This document shows positions 21,352-30,738 of a stretch of DNA of 64,000 bases, piece after piece. Numbering within the stretch: position 1 is the stretch's first letter; the number at the start of each line of letters is the position of its first letter. A program made the position numbers and the translations under genes. Below the pieces are notes generated by a model that was not told where the DNA came from, made no database searches, and saw nothing but the letters and a program-made list of their open reading frames with translations. Source of the stretch: Kalmanozyma brasiliensis GHG001 (Eukaryota > Basidiomycota > Ustilaginomycetes > Ustilaginales); assembly GCF_000497045.1 (NCBI RefSeq), contig NW_015961948.1, positions 496,001 through 560,000 of the forward strand. The letters run 5' to 3'.

Positions 21352-21707
21352 ATGTCTGACGCTGGACGACAGGACTTCACCGACAAGGTACGTTTGCACC
21401 CCCACCTAGCCTCCTCGATAGCCTCTCTTCGCCGCCAGCAGCATCCACTGACACATTCCTTCTTCCTCTTCCATTGTATCTTAACGCTCTGCAGGCCTCT
21501 TCGGCCATCAAGCCCGACTCGCAGAAGGGTCTCGGCGAGAAGGCCAAGGAGAACCTCGACAAGGCTGCCGCCACTGTCCAGCCCGACTCGACCAAGTCTG
21601 ACTCGCAGAAGGCCGGCGACAAGCTCAGCGGCAGCGACAAGTCGGACGAGTCGATCATCGACAAGGCCAAGAACGCTGTCGGCCTCGGCGGCAACACCAA
21701 CCACTAA
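21352..21707 (+). CDS. Hsp12/Hsp9/Wh11-family stress protein, two exons
   Basis: Small hydrophilic stress protein that, in yeasts, folds on membranes and stabilises them during heat, osmotic and stationary-phase stress. Exon 1 is 21352-21387 (MSDAGRQDFTDK) and exon 2 is 21495-21707; the intron starts GTACGT, has a CTTAAC branch-like site and ends CTGCAG, phase 0. The product has 82 residues. The N-terminal SDAGRQDF motif and the repeated KPDSQK/LGEKAKENLDK amphipathic blocks mark the family. There are no Cys or Trp residues. The leader is rich in CA and TC, as in highly expressed fungal genes. Length and motif agree with the family. Confidence 0.92.
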
Positions 21708-21966
21708 ACGTTTCCGCGTTCGGTTGTGTTTGACTCTGCCCTCGTCGTCACCACTTGATGTTTGACCCCCCTTCATCCATCACCAGGTCGACTTGGCTTT
21801 GTCTACGTCTCACGCCTTCGATGCAATCAAAGAATAATACCTCTTCTTCCAGTTTCCGTGTGTGCGCTCATTCTCGCGATTCTAGTGGACAGTGAGCAGT
21901 ATTCGTGACCATGAAATGTTCGATTGCAAGGCCAGGCTGATGTACAAGGGCCGTCCGTGGCACAAG
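21708..21966. other. convergent intergenic strip
   Basis: These 259 bases between the Hsp12-like and MFS stop codons contain only the expected 3' untranslated regions, with AATAATA near 21834 as a possible polyadenylation signal. Confidence 0.5.
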
Positions 21967-24081
21967 TCAGTGACTTGCAACACCGTTGCCGTCCGTAGCA
22001 CGACCACGGGTCTCAATAGGCAGCAAGGCCATGGCTGATGTCACGATGACCAGCACCGATGTTGCCATGAACAGGGGCACGGCCGGCGACAGCGAGAACG
22101 CCCATCCTGCCAACAGAGGCGCGATGATGCCAGCGACCCTGCTGATGGCCGATGCTGTGCCGCACGCCGTCGCTCGAATGGTGGGAGCCATGACCTCGGG
22201 CGTGTACCCATATATCGCAGCATACGAAATGGAACTCGACACGCTGACCACCGTCAAACTGGACCGCCAGTAGGTCAGCGAAAACACCAGCACCGCCGCG
22301 GCCATAATCGCGGTCGAACTGACCATGGTTCCGATCCTCCCCAACCGCGTCTCCACCATGTACGCCGAGATCAAACTCCCCGGCAACGACGAGAGCGAGT
22401 AGAGCAAGATATCCAACATGGCCCTTCGTATCGAGGCGTCGTCCGGCTCGCCCTGCATCGCGGCGGGTGAGTCGTACCGTGACTCGAGCAGCTTCGGAAG
22501 CAGAACGTTGAACGTCGTAAAGCCATACGACATGCCACCCCAAATGACCCAGATCAGGAGGGTCGTGCGCTTCCACGAGGGGGAGAAGAGCTCGCTGTAC
22601 CGTGAGACGAGGTCGGATGCGCTTGGCTGCCAGGAGGAGGGGAGCCAGGTGAGGGACGGTGGGATGTCAGGGGTCGATGAAGAGGGATGGATGACGGTGC
22701 TGCTAGGCCGCTCGTTGATGCTGTTGCGGGAGTCGCTCTTGGGCGAGTGTAGAGCCTGATCGTCTGTATGTGGGTTGAGGAGAGGTCGAGAGGATGCTTC
22801 CCGGTCTGGGATGTCTTCCTCGTCGTCCTCTTCCTCGTCTGCTGTATAGCTGTCTCTGAACCGATGTGAAGAGTGCTTTTGTCCGTTTGATTGTTCGTTA
22901 TCGTCTTGCTGCTCCGGAGCAGCATCTGTGGTGCTCGACCGTTGATGCATGGAATGCTGACTCGTCTCCAGGTCTCCTATCGGAGCTGCCCCATTCGTAT
23001 GGCTGTGATCCTCGACGTCCTGTATCCTTAACGAGATTGTTGCACCACCATTATACCGATGAATCTTCTGCAAAATGTCCCTAGCCTCCTGCGGCCGTCC
23101 AGCGTGCACCAGGTACTTGGGCGACTCCAACAGCCGGAAAAAGGCCACCCTCGCCGACACAAACACCACGGTTACACCCGCCAATGCGCCCAGCAACCAT
23201 CTCCACCCGTCCGGATCGCTCGCCGACAACACCGCCAGTCCGATCAGCGACGACACGACCGATCCTGCCGAGAAGAACACCGACAACGCCGTCACGTAGC
23301 TATGCTTCCTCACCGGCAGATTCTCCACGAGATTCGACGAGTCTGTCGGCATACTCCCGCCCACGCCCGTGCCCACCGCAAACAGCAGCACACACAACAA
23401 CGCAAACGACCCAGCCATCGCCGCTAGCGTCCCAAACACCGCCGTCACCGCCAAGGTCACATTGAATGCCGCCCTCCGTCCATACGAGTCCGACACGACA
23501 CCCCATGCAATGGACCCGACGAACATGCCCACGAAGATGCTCGAGCTCGCCAATCCCACGATGCCGTCCGTGAGGACAAAGTAGCGCTGGATGTGCGGGA
23601 GGATGATGGCGATGGCCTGGATCCACATGTTGTCAGCGGCCCAGCCGAGACCGGAGAGGAGGAGGACGGTCCACTGATAGCGGCCCATACCGATGCGGTC
23701 CATCGTGCGGTCCAGGGGTGTCGAGCCGAGAGCGGTGGAGCGCCAGTCATCGTGGGTATCGCCGGAGTAGTTGATCGAGGGGAGGTAGAGCGAGCGGGTG
23801 GAGGTTACGCGGTCGACCAGCGGTGGACGGCGGGGGGTGTCGGAGCTCGTCCGAGCGGAGGAAGGACGGCCAAGAGATCGTGTGCTGAGATGGCGCGGCA
23901 GGGAGGAAGGAAGGGAGGACGGTTGGAGGCGCGAGGACGAGGGGAGCGAGGGGAAGGTGGGTCGAACGGGGCTGGTCGAGTTGGGCTGCTCTAACCAGCT
24001 ACTGTGCCCTCCCTCGTCTTCGATGGTGAGAGGCGAACCGCTCGCGACGAGTGACCTGCTGTCCTGCTGAGGCGAAGACAT
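21967..24081 (-). CDS. major facilitator superfamily transporter, SV2/SVOP-like
   Basis: Secondary transporter of 704 residues with twelve predicted helices. A Ser/Pro-rich cytosolic leader (1-125) is followed by TM1-6 (about 135-330). The MFS loop 2-3 motif appears as GVVSDSYGRRAAFN (normally GxxxDxxGRR). A long hydrophilic loop (about 340-500) with an acidic run and many His/Ser residues precedes TM7-12 (510-690). The GWAADNMWIQAIAIILP start of TM1 resembles the SV2/SVOP and organic-cation or phosphate group of MFS proteins, and the second half again has ETRLGRIGTM. The long central loop is unusual and is a likely regulatory site. The substrate is not predictable. The stop is TGA at 21967-21969. 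Confidence 0.9.
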   Translation of the reverse strand: MSSPQQDSRSLVASGSPLTIEDEGGHSSWLEQPNSTSPVRPTFPSLPSSSRLQPSSLPSSLPRHLSTRSLGRPSSARTSSDTPRRPPLVDRVTSTRSLYLPSINYSGDTHDDWRSTALGSTPLDRTMDRIGMGRYQWTVLLLSGLGWAADNMWIQAIAIILPHIQRYFVLTDGIVGLASSSIFVGMFVGSIAWGVVSDSYGRRAAFNVTLAVTAVFGTLAAMAGSFALLCVLLFAVGTGVGGSMPTDSSNLVENLPVRKHSYVTALSVFFSAGSVVSSLIGLAVLSASDPDGWRWLLGALAGVTVVFVSARVAFFRLLESPKYLVHAGRPQEARDILQKIHRYNGGATISLRIQDVEDHSHTNGAAPIGDLETSQHSMHQRSSTTDAAPEQQDDNEQSNGQKHSSHRFRDSYTADEEEDDEEDIPDREASSRPLLNPHTDDQALHSPKSDSRNSINERPSSTVIHPSSSTPDIPPSLTWLPSSWQPSASDLVSRYSELFSPSWKRTTLLIWVIWGGMSYGFTTFNVLLPKLLESRYDSPAAMQGEPDDASIRRAMLDILLYSLSSLPGSLISAYMVETRLGRIGTMVSSTAIMAAAVLVFSLTYWRSSLTVVSVSSSISYAAIYGYTPEVMAPTIRATACGTASAISRVAGIIAPLLAGWAFSLSPAVPLFMATSVLVIVTSAMALLPIETRGRATDGNGVASH

Positions 24082-24631
24082 GGCTGCATCATCCGCCCAC
24101 GTAGGTGGAGAGGAGCTGATGGCTGGTCATGAAGGAACGTATGCTCGATGACCCCGCATACAACCCGGAAGGCCGGAAGTCGGCTAGACCCTGAGGCGCA
24201 ATTTCGCTGAATGTGAGATCGAGATATCGGGTTTAGCTCAGCCTGTTGAGTCAGTTTTTTATCAGACAAGAAGGGCGCAGTGCGTCATGGACATCTGACC
24301 TTGCCCTGGCTCGGGAAGAATTCGAAAATTCGGTTCGAGGTGGTGGCTCAGTTGACAGGGTTGACCGTCCAGGCTGACTCGCACTGCTCCACTTTGACTC
24401 GCTCATCACCTGCTCCTTCGTATCTCACCTCATCATCATCATTCAACACCATCGCGCAGCCTTCTAGACAATGGCAGCGATAACCAGGACATAGACGCTC
24501 TCTTCACAGAGCGAGCACATTCGAAGAACACCACCGACTCGACGTCCAGCGCCGCGTCGCCACAGCCCCACACGAGCTCGTATCCAAGCCACACCGCACA
24601 AAGGGGCCCTCCTCTGACTGTCGAAGAAGCC
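24082..24631. other. divergent promoter region of the MFS and mitochondrial carrier genes
   Basis: These 550 bases separate two divergent genes. The carrier frame stays open upstream of its first ATG back to a TGA at 24395, with plausible protein-like codons but no ATG. A short upstream reading frame is described separately. Confidence 0.5.
24471..24494 (+). promoter_or_regulatory. short upstream open reading frame in the carrier leader
   Basis: An ATG in good context (ACAATGG) opens seven codons and ends with TAG, 137 bases before the carrier ATG and in another frame. If it lies in the transcript it should lower initiation at 24632. Transcript ends are not known. Confidence 0.3.
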
Positions 24632-26347
24632 ATGGCGTCGATCACGGCATCCTCCTCACGGAGAAGCGATTTAGCCGAACCCGAAGCATTCCCAAGCATG
24701 TCATCTACCTCTCTGGAATGTCCGCGAGGCCAACGACGAAGCAGCTTTGGTCAGGGTGCGCCACGCAAGCCCGTCTCGCGCAGCAAGAAGGCCGTCGCTG
24801 CCGTCACAGGAGCAGTCACCACCTCGTTCCTCATGACTCCCTTCGATGTCATAAAGACGAGGCTGCAGATCCAGAGCAGCGCAGAACCGCTCTTCTTCCC
24901 GTCACAGCATATCGCCTCAGCGCCCGCCTCAGCAACAGCATCGTCCTCGGGGCTCAACAAGGGGAAGGGAGTGGCAAGACCAGGAGGATCATCAGCGCAG
25001 ATGACTGGAGGCCTGCAGGCTCATCCAGCAACATGCTGCCAGCAGACCTTCTTCACATCCAATCGACAACCCGAGTCGATCCTGTGTCGCTTTGATCCAC
25101 GACAAGCTTCGTCCTCCACATCAACCTCAGCATCAGCAACTCCATCATCGGCATTCTTCACACCAGCATCGTCATCCAAAGCATCGTCTTCTAGATCAGC
25201 ATCACGCGCTACATCGCGCTTCGGCCGGCATACCACTTCCTTTGCAGCATCCTCCACACCACCCCGATCTAGCGTACGCATCCTCCCAACGCCGCCACCT
25301 GCACCGGCATTCTACCTCCACCCTACGCCTTCCGCCGTTACAGCGAACGGCTCTTCCTCGTGCGCCTGCGCTTTCCCAGACGAAGCGGTCGCCGCACGGG
25401 AGCTCAAAGCTGCTGCAGCGAAGCAAGGCCGTCTGACCGGCCTCTGGGACGGAGTGATCAAAGTCGGGCGGGCAGAAGGCATTCGCGGTCTCTGGCGTGG
25501 TCTCGCTCCCACACTCATGATGACCGTTCCCGGCCAGGTCACGTACATGTCATGCTACGACTTCTTCCGCACGCACCTTCTCGCTTCAGAAGACAGCACT
25601 CAACTTCAAGCAGCATTTCAACAACACTCTGCGGCGAATGGGCGGGAGCTTGGCTTGCCTGGCAAAACGCCTTCGCTGAGCGCAATCACCGCTCAATCAC
25701 TCTACGCATCGCTCCTTGCAGGTGCGTTGGCACGGAGCATCTCCGCAACGCTCGTAACGCCCCTCGAGCTGATCCGTACGCGACTCCAGGCGTCTTCGCG
25801 CTCGCAAGCCGACCTACGCTCCATTTTGCGCGGATTGTTTGTCGAGATGCGAACCACCTCGCTCCGTTCTGGCGGTGGACCCCTCATCTTGTGGCGCGGG
25901 TTGACGCCGACACTGTGGCGCGACGTGCCGTTCAGCGCGATCTACTTCGCCGGGTACGAGGCGACCAAGCGCAGTCTGACGGGTGGTGGGTTGGGCGAAG
26001 GCAACGCCCAGGGGAGTGGGGAGGAGTTTGGTGTGGCTTTCGCATCCGGTGCGCTCGCGGGAAGTGTCGCTGCTGTCCTCACCCATCCGTTCGACGTGGT
26101 CAAGACGCGGTTGCAAACCCAAGGCAGCCCCAAGGATGGCGAAGGACGCCTCAGCGGGAGTTTGAGGGGCAGCGAGGCGAAAAATGGGAATGTCTGGCAA
26201 GGGCTCAGACGGATCGTCAGGGAGGAAGGGAGCAAAGGGTTGTGGAAGGGGTTGAGTCCTAGAACGGCCAAAGTGGCGCCAGCGTGCGGCGTTATGATTG
26301 CTAGTTTCGAGGTTGTCGGTCGCGCACTGGCAGATTTGGACCTCTAG
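24632..26347 (+). CDS. MTM1: mitochondrial carrier, Mtm1/SLC25A39-40 type
   Basis: Inner-membrane carrier of 571 residues. Three carrier repeats are marked by PFDVIKTRLQ (about 70), TPLELIRTRLQ (about 376) and HPFDVVKTRLQ (about 485). Between the first signature and the rest of repeat 1 sits a Ser/Thr/Ala-rich insert of roughly 160 residues (about 85-250), an exaggerated form of the insert seen in Mtm1 and SLC25A39/40. Partner motifs GLWDGVIKVGRAEGIRGLWRG and GLSPRTAKVAPACGVMIASFE agree with that subgroup. Mtm1-type carriers are linked to mitochondrial glutathione and manganese/iron homeostasis; the transport role here is by family. The start is uncertain: the frame is open upstream with coding-like sequence, so a spliced upstream exon is possible. 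Confidence 0.9.
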   Translation: MASITASSSRRSDLAEPEAFPSMSSTSLECPRGQRRSSFGQGAPRKPVSRSKKAVAAVTGAVTTSFLMTPFDVIKTRLQIQSSAEPLFFPSQHIASAPASATASSSGLNKGKGVARPGGSSAQMTGGLQAHPATCCQQTFFTSNRQPESILCRFDPRQASSSTSTSASATPSSAFFTPASSSKASSSRSASRATSRFGRHTTSFAASSTPPRSSVRILPTPPPAPAFYLHPTPSAVTANGSSSCACAFPDEAVAARELKAAAAKQGRLTGLWDGVIKVGRAEGIRGLWRGLAPTLMMTVPGQVTYMSCYDFFRTHLLASEDSTQLQAAFQQHSAANGRELGLPGKTPSLSAITAQSLYASLLAGALARSISATLVTPLELIRTRLQASSRSQADLRSILRGLFVEMRTTSLRSGGGPLILWRGLTPTLWRDVPFSAIYFAGYEATKRSLTGGGLGEGNAQGSGEEFGVAFASGALAGSVAAVLTHPFDVVKTRLQTQGSPKDGEGRLSGSLRGSEAKNGNVWQGLRRIVREEGSKGLWKGLSPRTAKVAPACGVMIASFEVVGRALADLDL

Positions 26348-26550
26348 CCCCATCACATCGTACAGACACGGCTCGAACATCTCAGCATCTGCAATACAAG
26401 CTGTTCAAATGCATTCACTGTTACCATTCACTGTCGCTGTAGGCATGAGTATTGATTCGATGAGAGAAACGAGTGAGTGTGGACTACGAGTACATGCATG
26501 GCTAAAGTGAAAAGCGTCTTTCCCATCCTCCTTTCTCCTTCCATTCCACC
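26348..26550. other. convergent intergenic strip
   Basis: These 203 bases between the stop codons of the carrier and the Heh-type gene show nothing beyond untranslated sequence. Confidence 0.5.
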
Positions 26551-28929
26551 TCACGCAACCGGCGTCCCCCTCTCGCTCTCCACCCTGCTCCCCGGCGTCC
26601 CACCCTCATACCCCCTAAACCCCTCCATCCCAATCCACTGCCACACCCTCAACCATTCCCCCTTCTTCTGCGCCTGCCTCACCCGCACATTCGAATTCTC
26701 CTCCACCACCTTGGCCACCTTCTTCCACAACCGATTCCGCGTGCCCGCATGGTGTTCCTCCGCCAACACGTGATCCCGGAGATGCGAGAGAGGGATAAAG
26801 TCGTCCGGGTAGAGAACGGGGTCTCGTCCATGAAGATATTCCTGTTCCTGGAGCTTTTCGAGTGCTGTCTGGACGAGGAGGGTGACTTTGACGCTTTCTG
26901 CGCGGGAGGTGGCGAGTCGACGGCGTAGGTAGAATGCGGTCGAGAGGGCGGAGAGGAGGAGGAAAAAGTAAAGACGCGCGCGAAGGACCCACCCCTTGAG
27001 CGCAAGGCGCGAGCGACACGAGAGGGAGAGCGAAGGCTGTTTGGCCGCGAGGTAGTAGCGTGTGCCTTCACCTTCGCTGATGGTGCCGTTGGAGACGGGG
27101 ATGCGGACGACGTTGCTGCGCGGATCGGTGAGCTCGAACAGCGCCATGTACCAGATCTGCTCAAAGTAGTCCTCGTCCACGCGGACATCCCGAGTGGCCG
27201 ACATGGAGCGCTTGACTGCCGTCTCAGCGATGGCGTAGGTCAGGTTGCCTTCCGATCCGAGGATCTTCTTGGGCAAGGTGCGTACCGTGGCGTGGGGCTT
27301 CTGCGTCCCGCAGACGATCTCGCCCTTGAACTCGGCGAGCATGTTCGAGATGAACCCCGCGAGCTCAGAGGCAAGTACGAGCTTCTGCGTGTCCGGGTAG
27401 CAGCGTGGCGCTGTCACGTGCAGAGGAAGGACAGCTTTGACGATGGGAACTTGCGAGAAAAGGTGAGGCTGCAGCACCCAGTCGTCGGAAGAGCAGCCGA
27501 GCACTTTGCCGTATGCGCAGTCGGCGTGCGCCGGGCATGGCGTGCATGTGGGCTGAAGACGGGCCGGCAGAAGAGTCATGTCTTCCACCGTCTCATTGTT
27601 GGCCTGCGCAACTGCAAGCGCGGTGAGGCGGCGATCTTCGACGATCGAGTTGGTGTCCGAGCCCGGGTCGCAGAAACCGAGAGCGCGCGACTCGCGAGCG
27701 TACCAGACGGCCCAAGCCAGCACACTGACGGCGACGATAGTGTAGATCGAATGAAGGAGGTAGTCGGACAGAGACTTGCCCGATCGTTGTTCCCGGCGAC
27801 GCTGCTTGTCCTTCTGTCGGCGAATGGTTCGCATCTTGGCGAGTGCAGAAGGAGATGTGAATGTTTCGAGGTCGAATTCGTCGTCCTCTGGCTCGGCGTC
27901 GGCGCCGTGAGCGGCATTCCTACCGGTGGCTTCGTCGTCCGCAGCATGGCCACCCGTTGAGTGGGCCGAGGTCGTGCCAGTCGCGCGGCCGATGATGCGA
28001 GGAGGGGTCGTCGACGCCACCGCCTTATCCATGTAGTTGCGCAGGGTGCTACTGGCGGCCGGACTGGCTTTCTGAGACTTCTTCGGAGGCGAGTTCTCCT
28101 TGAGAGACGAAGCCGACGTCTTCTTGCGCAACGACGAGGTGCCATCCGTGGTCTTGCGACGCGCTTTGCGTGCTGAAGCAGCTGCTTTGGCGGCGACACC
28201 TTGTGCGGGAGATGCTTCGGTGCCGGACTGGAATGGGTTGCTGTCGGAGAAGGTGCCGTCATCGTCGCTTCTAGCGCCAGCGCCATAGCTGAGGCGACCG
28301 ACCTTTCGAGAGCTGGAGGCGGGTGCAGGTGGAGATGTGTTTGGATCAAAGGAGACGCGGCGGGGCGAGGTGTCGTCCTCAGGTTCTGAGTCCTTGGCGG
28401 GAGTCATCACGACGGCAGGGGCAGTCTTACGGGGACGGCCTGGCTTGCGCTTGACGGGCGTCTCTACCACCTCGACTTCTGTCTTGACCACCTTGAGGTC
28501 GGTTTCGGGTTCGCTTTCGCCGGATGTCGCGACCTGGTTGGCAAGAGAAGATTTCTTGCGGGCTGGCGTGCGCGTCTTAGCATCGGTCGCGGCAGAGGCC
28601 TTGGCCGGTGTCTTGGATGTCGCAGCAGACGGAGTGGGAGCCTCGCTCTTTCTCGGACGCCCTGGCTTGCGTTTGGCTGGAGTCTGCTCTGGCACGGCGT
28701 CGTCGCGCATGTCGATGATTCCGCTGGAGCTGGCGACGATCGAGGCGTTCTTCTTGCGCAGAGACGCAGTCTTGGGCAGAACGTCTGTGTTGAAATGTTC
28801 AACAAGATCGGCCTTCCTAGCTGCGCTGCTGAAGGGAACCTCGTGCTCGACCAGGATGTTTCGCAGCTGCGGCATGGTGAGGGAGTTTGGGTCGAAGCCC
28901 TTTTGCATATATTCGTCGCGCTCGACCAT
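26551..28929 (-). CDS. inner nuclear membrane protein, Heh/Src1/MAN1 family
   Basis: Inner nuclear membrane protein of 792 residues that tethers chromatin and surveys nuclear pore assembly with ESCRT. Order: an N-terminal HeH/LEM-like helix-extension-helix (about 12-50, LTMPQLRNILVEHEVPF ... RKADLVEHF), a long basic disordered nucleoplasmic region with two AT-hook-like KRKPGRPRK motifs (86-94, 160-168), TM1 near 390-411, a lumenal domain with about eight Cys, TM2 near 650-670, and the C-terminal MAN1-Src1 winged-helix-like domain. Length and order match yeast Src1/Heh1 and Heh2. AT-hooks would add direct DNA binding; their function here is inferred. Confidence 0.92.
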   Translation of the reverse strand: MVERDEYMQKGFDPNSLTMPQLRNILVEHEVPFSSAARKADLVEHFNTDVLPKTASLRKKNASIVASSSGIIDMRDDAVPEQTPAKRKPGRPRKSEAPTPSAATSKTPAKASAATDAKTRTPARKKSSLANQVATSGESEPETDLKVVKTEVEVVETPVKRKPGRPRKTAPAVVMTPAKDSEPEDDTSPRRVSFDPNTSPPAPASSSRKVGRLSYGAGARSDDDGTFSDSNPFQSGTEASPAQGVAAKAAASARKARRKTTDGTSSLRKKTSASSLKENSPPKKSQKASPAASSTLRNYMDKAVASTTPPRIIGRATGTTSAHSTGGHAADDEATGRNAAHGADAEPEDDEFDLETFTSPSALAKMRTIRRQKDKQRRREQRSGKSLSDYLLHSIYTIVAVSVLAWAVWYARESRALGFCDPGSDTNSIVEDRRLTALAVAQANNETVEDMTLLPARLQPTCTPCPAHADCAYGKVLGCSSDDWVLQPHLFSQVPIVKAVLPLHVTAPRCYPDTQKLVLASELAGFISNMLAEFKGEIVCGTQKPHATVRTLPKKILGSEGNLTYAIAETAVKRSMSATRDVRVDEDYFEQIWYMALFELTDPRSNVVRIPVSNGTISEGEGTRYYLAAKQPSLSLSCRSRLALKGWVLRARLYFFLLLSALSTAFYLRRRLATSRAESVKVTLLVQTALEKLQEQEYLHGRDPVLYPDDFIPLSHLRDHVLAEEHHAGTRNRLWKKVAKVVEENSNVRVRQAQKKGEWLRVWQWIGMEGFRGYEGGTPGSRVESERGTPVA

Positions 28930-29966
28930 CTTGGCTGAAGGAACTTGCCGCGCTTATTGAAGCGGGCTTACCAAGACTTTCGATGAGTCGATGTCGGATG
29001 AGTTGGTGGTCAACTGCGGACGATGATGGTGGCACAAAGAGAACCAGGGAAGAATCGATGCTCGTGTTCTTGAGGCCAGTGCAACTCAGCTTTTTCCCGC
29101 CACTTTTCGAAGTGAGGCTCGAGACTTGGACCCTGACTTTCGCAACGCGTGTCACAACAGCGCATAGCAGTATCACGTGATGATCTAACAAGGGGACGCA
29201 TAAATTAGCAGTCTGTTAGACTCCAGTTTTAGATGACGTAATCCAATCTTTACACTGAGGCTGACAGTCGATTCAGGCTGCGTTTGGTACCGACCCGCGA
29301 AGAGAGAACCTCAGAGCTTCGCTACAAATAGATGCCGAGGCGCGGACCTCGACCGTGACTGGAGCCTCGTCTTTCAGATACTTGCAAAGCGGTGCGAGTC
29401 AGATAGCCGCTGATGCCAATGGGCAGGGGGCGTTGGGCAACGGGTGAGGCGGAGGAGGAACGTGCTGATTCGAGCCAGTGAGCCTTGATTTCCGCGCTAG
29501 AAATTTGAGCCAACGGAAACATCCGCCAAAGGAAAGTGGCTGGATCCGAGTCAACTGACGCTGAGACCGCCGCCATGCAGCCCGAAATCTTTTGACGCGG
29601 CGCAGCTGCCATGCATGCATGCAGTCGAGTTTTTGTGACGTTTGATATGAAACGTTTCCGACAGTGCTTGCTCAGGTGACCGATGTGTGACTCTACCTCA
29701 ACCTTGCGCCTCGTTTGACCATCGTGACCACTGGAACCTGCCCTTGCAAGCCTCATCATTCACCACCATCATCTGCCACTCCCATCTTGATCTCTACACC
29801 CATCTTCAGTCTCGCTCGTCGACACAGCGATTTTCGTCGTCTGCAGCTCTCTTATCGCCACTCTGGGATATCCACACACGCGCCGGGAAGCCTTACACGT
29901 TCTGGATCTACACCGCCCGACACACACCTGATAGGACCGTTCCTGCTCCGCAACTAAGAACTCATC
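28930..29966. other. divergent intergenic region, nothing recognised
   Basis: This is upstream sequence for the Heh-type gene and the Ser-rich gene. The right part is CA/TC-rich, as expected of a core promoter and leader. No family-like frame is seen. Confidence 0.5.
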
Positions 29967-30533
29967 ATGTACTCGACATCTCCGTCTTCGTCCTCCATGG
30001 CCTCCTCGTCAGGGCGCTCCTCGCCTGAACAGTCGAGCTCCAAGCAGCAGCAACAGCGAAGCAACTCGTTCCTCCTTCCGCAATTCTTCTTCTCTCAAAG
30101 CAACAACGGAAGCAACTCCGCCACGAATCAGGACAACAATCCTCACCCTGTGCAGAATGCACTCTACTCGCAAGCGCCTCGTCGCACCAGCTTTGGCGCA
30201 GGCTTCTCCAACAGCGGCCGCTTCTCTGCTTTGAGCGCTTTTGGATTCACATCGGCCTCCGCAGGTCTCAGCAGCTCGCCTCCTGCATCTTTCGCCGGGG
30301 CTTCCGAGCTGTCCCGCCGAACAGGTAGTGCCATCGAGTCTCCACAATCCGAATCGCTATCCTCTTCGCCCACACAGTCCTCGACACAGAAGAGCAGCAG
30401 CTTTAGCACCAACACATCCATGGCTCCACCCGCCCCTCCTGCGAAACGTCACCTCTGCTTCCCGGATGGCATGGGCGGCACCGTCTGCGTCGAGGTCAAG
30501 GACCCAAAACGTCGCGGCTCGTCTGTCAACTAG
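29967..30533 (+). CDS. small Ser/Gln/Asn-rich protein, unknown
   Basis: A 188-residue hydrophilic protein starting at ATG 29967. Low-complexity Ser runs and a short poly-Gln (near 27-31) fill the first 60 residues. The rest is Ser/Ala/Phe-rich with an APRRTSFGAGFSNSGRFSAL stretch that looks phosphorylatable (RRTS). The conserved-looking end, AKRHLCFPDGMGGTVCVEV, carries two Cys. There is no signal peptide or membrane segment. I recall similar short proteins with a C-terminal CFP-G-GGTVC motif only in smut relatives and assign no function. Codon choice and a well-formed leader support it as real. Confidence 0.65.
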   Translation: MYSTSPSSSSMASSSGRSSPEQSSSKQQQQRSNSFLLPQFFFSQSNNGSNSATNQDNNPHPVQNALYSQAPRRTSFGAGFSNSGRFSALSAFGFTSASAGLSSSPPASFAGASELSRRTGSAIESPQSESLSSSPTQSSTQKSSSFSTNTSMAPPAPPAKRHLCFPDGMGGTVCVEVKDPKRRGSSVN

Positions 30534-30738
30534 GCTTGATCCTTTCCGCTCATGATCCTTCGCCCTGGTTTCCCTGAATGGCTGCACAGCCTTCAACCCG
30601 TCACGAACTCTCTGTCCGCATCACACATTTCCCTGTAACAACAGTCTCTTAGCTCAGCGTTGCTAGTCTTGTCATTGCCTAATACGAAGCCTTTTGGCAC
30701 CCAGCTTCCATAGCTGACGATCTACGACGATCTACGCC
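30534..30738. other. convergent intergenic strip
   Basis: These 205 bases between convergent stop codons show no further feature. Confidence 0.5.
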
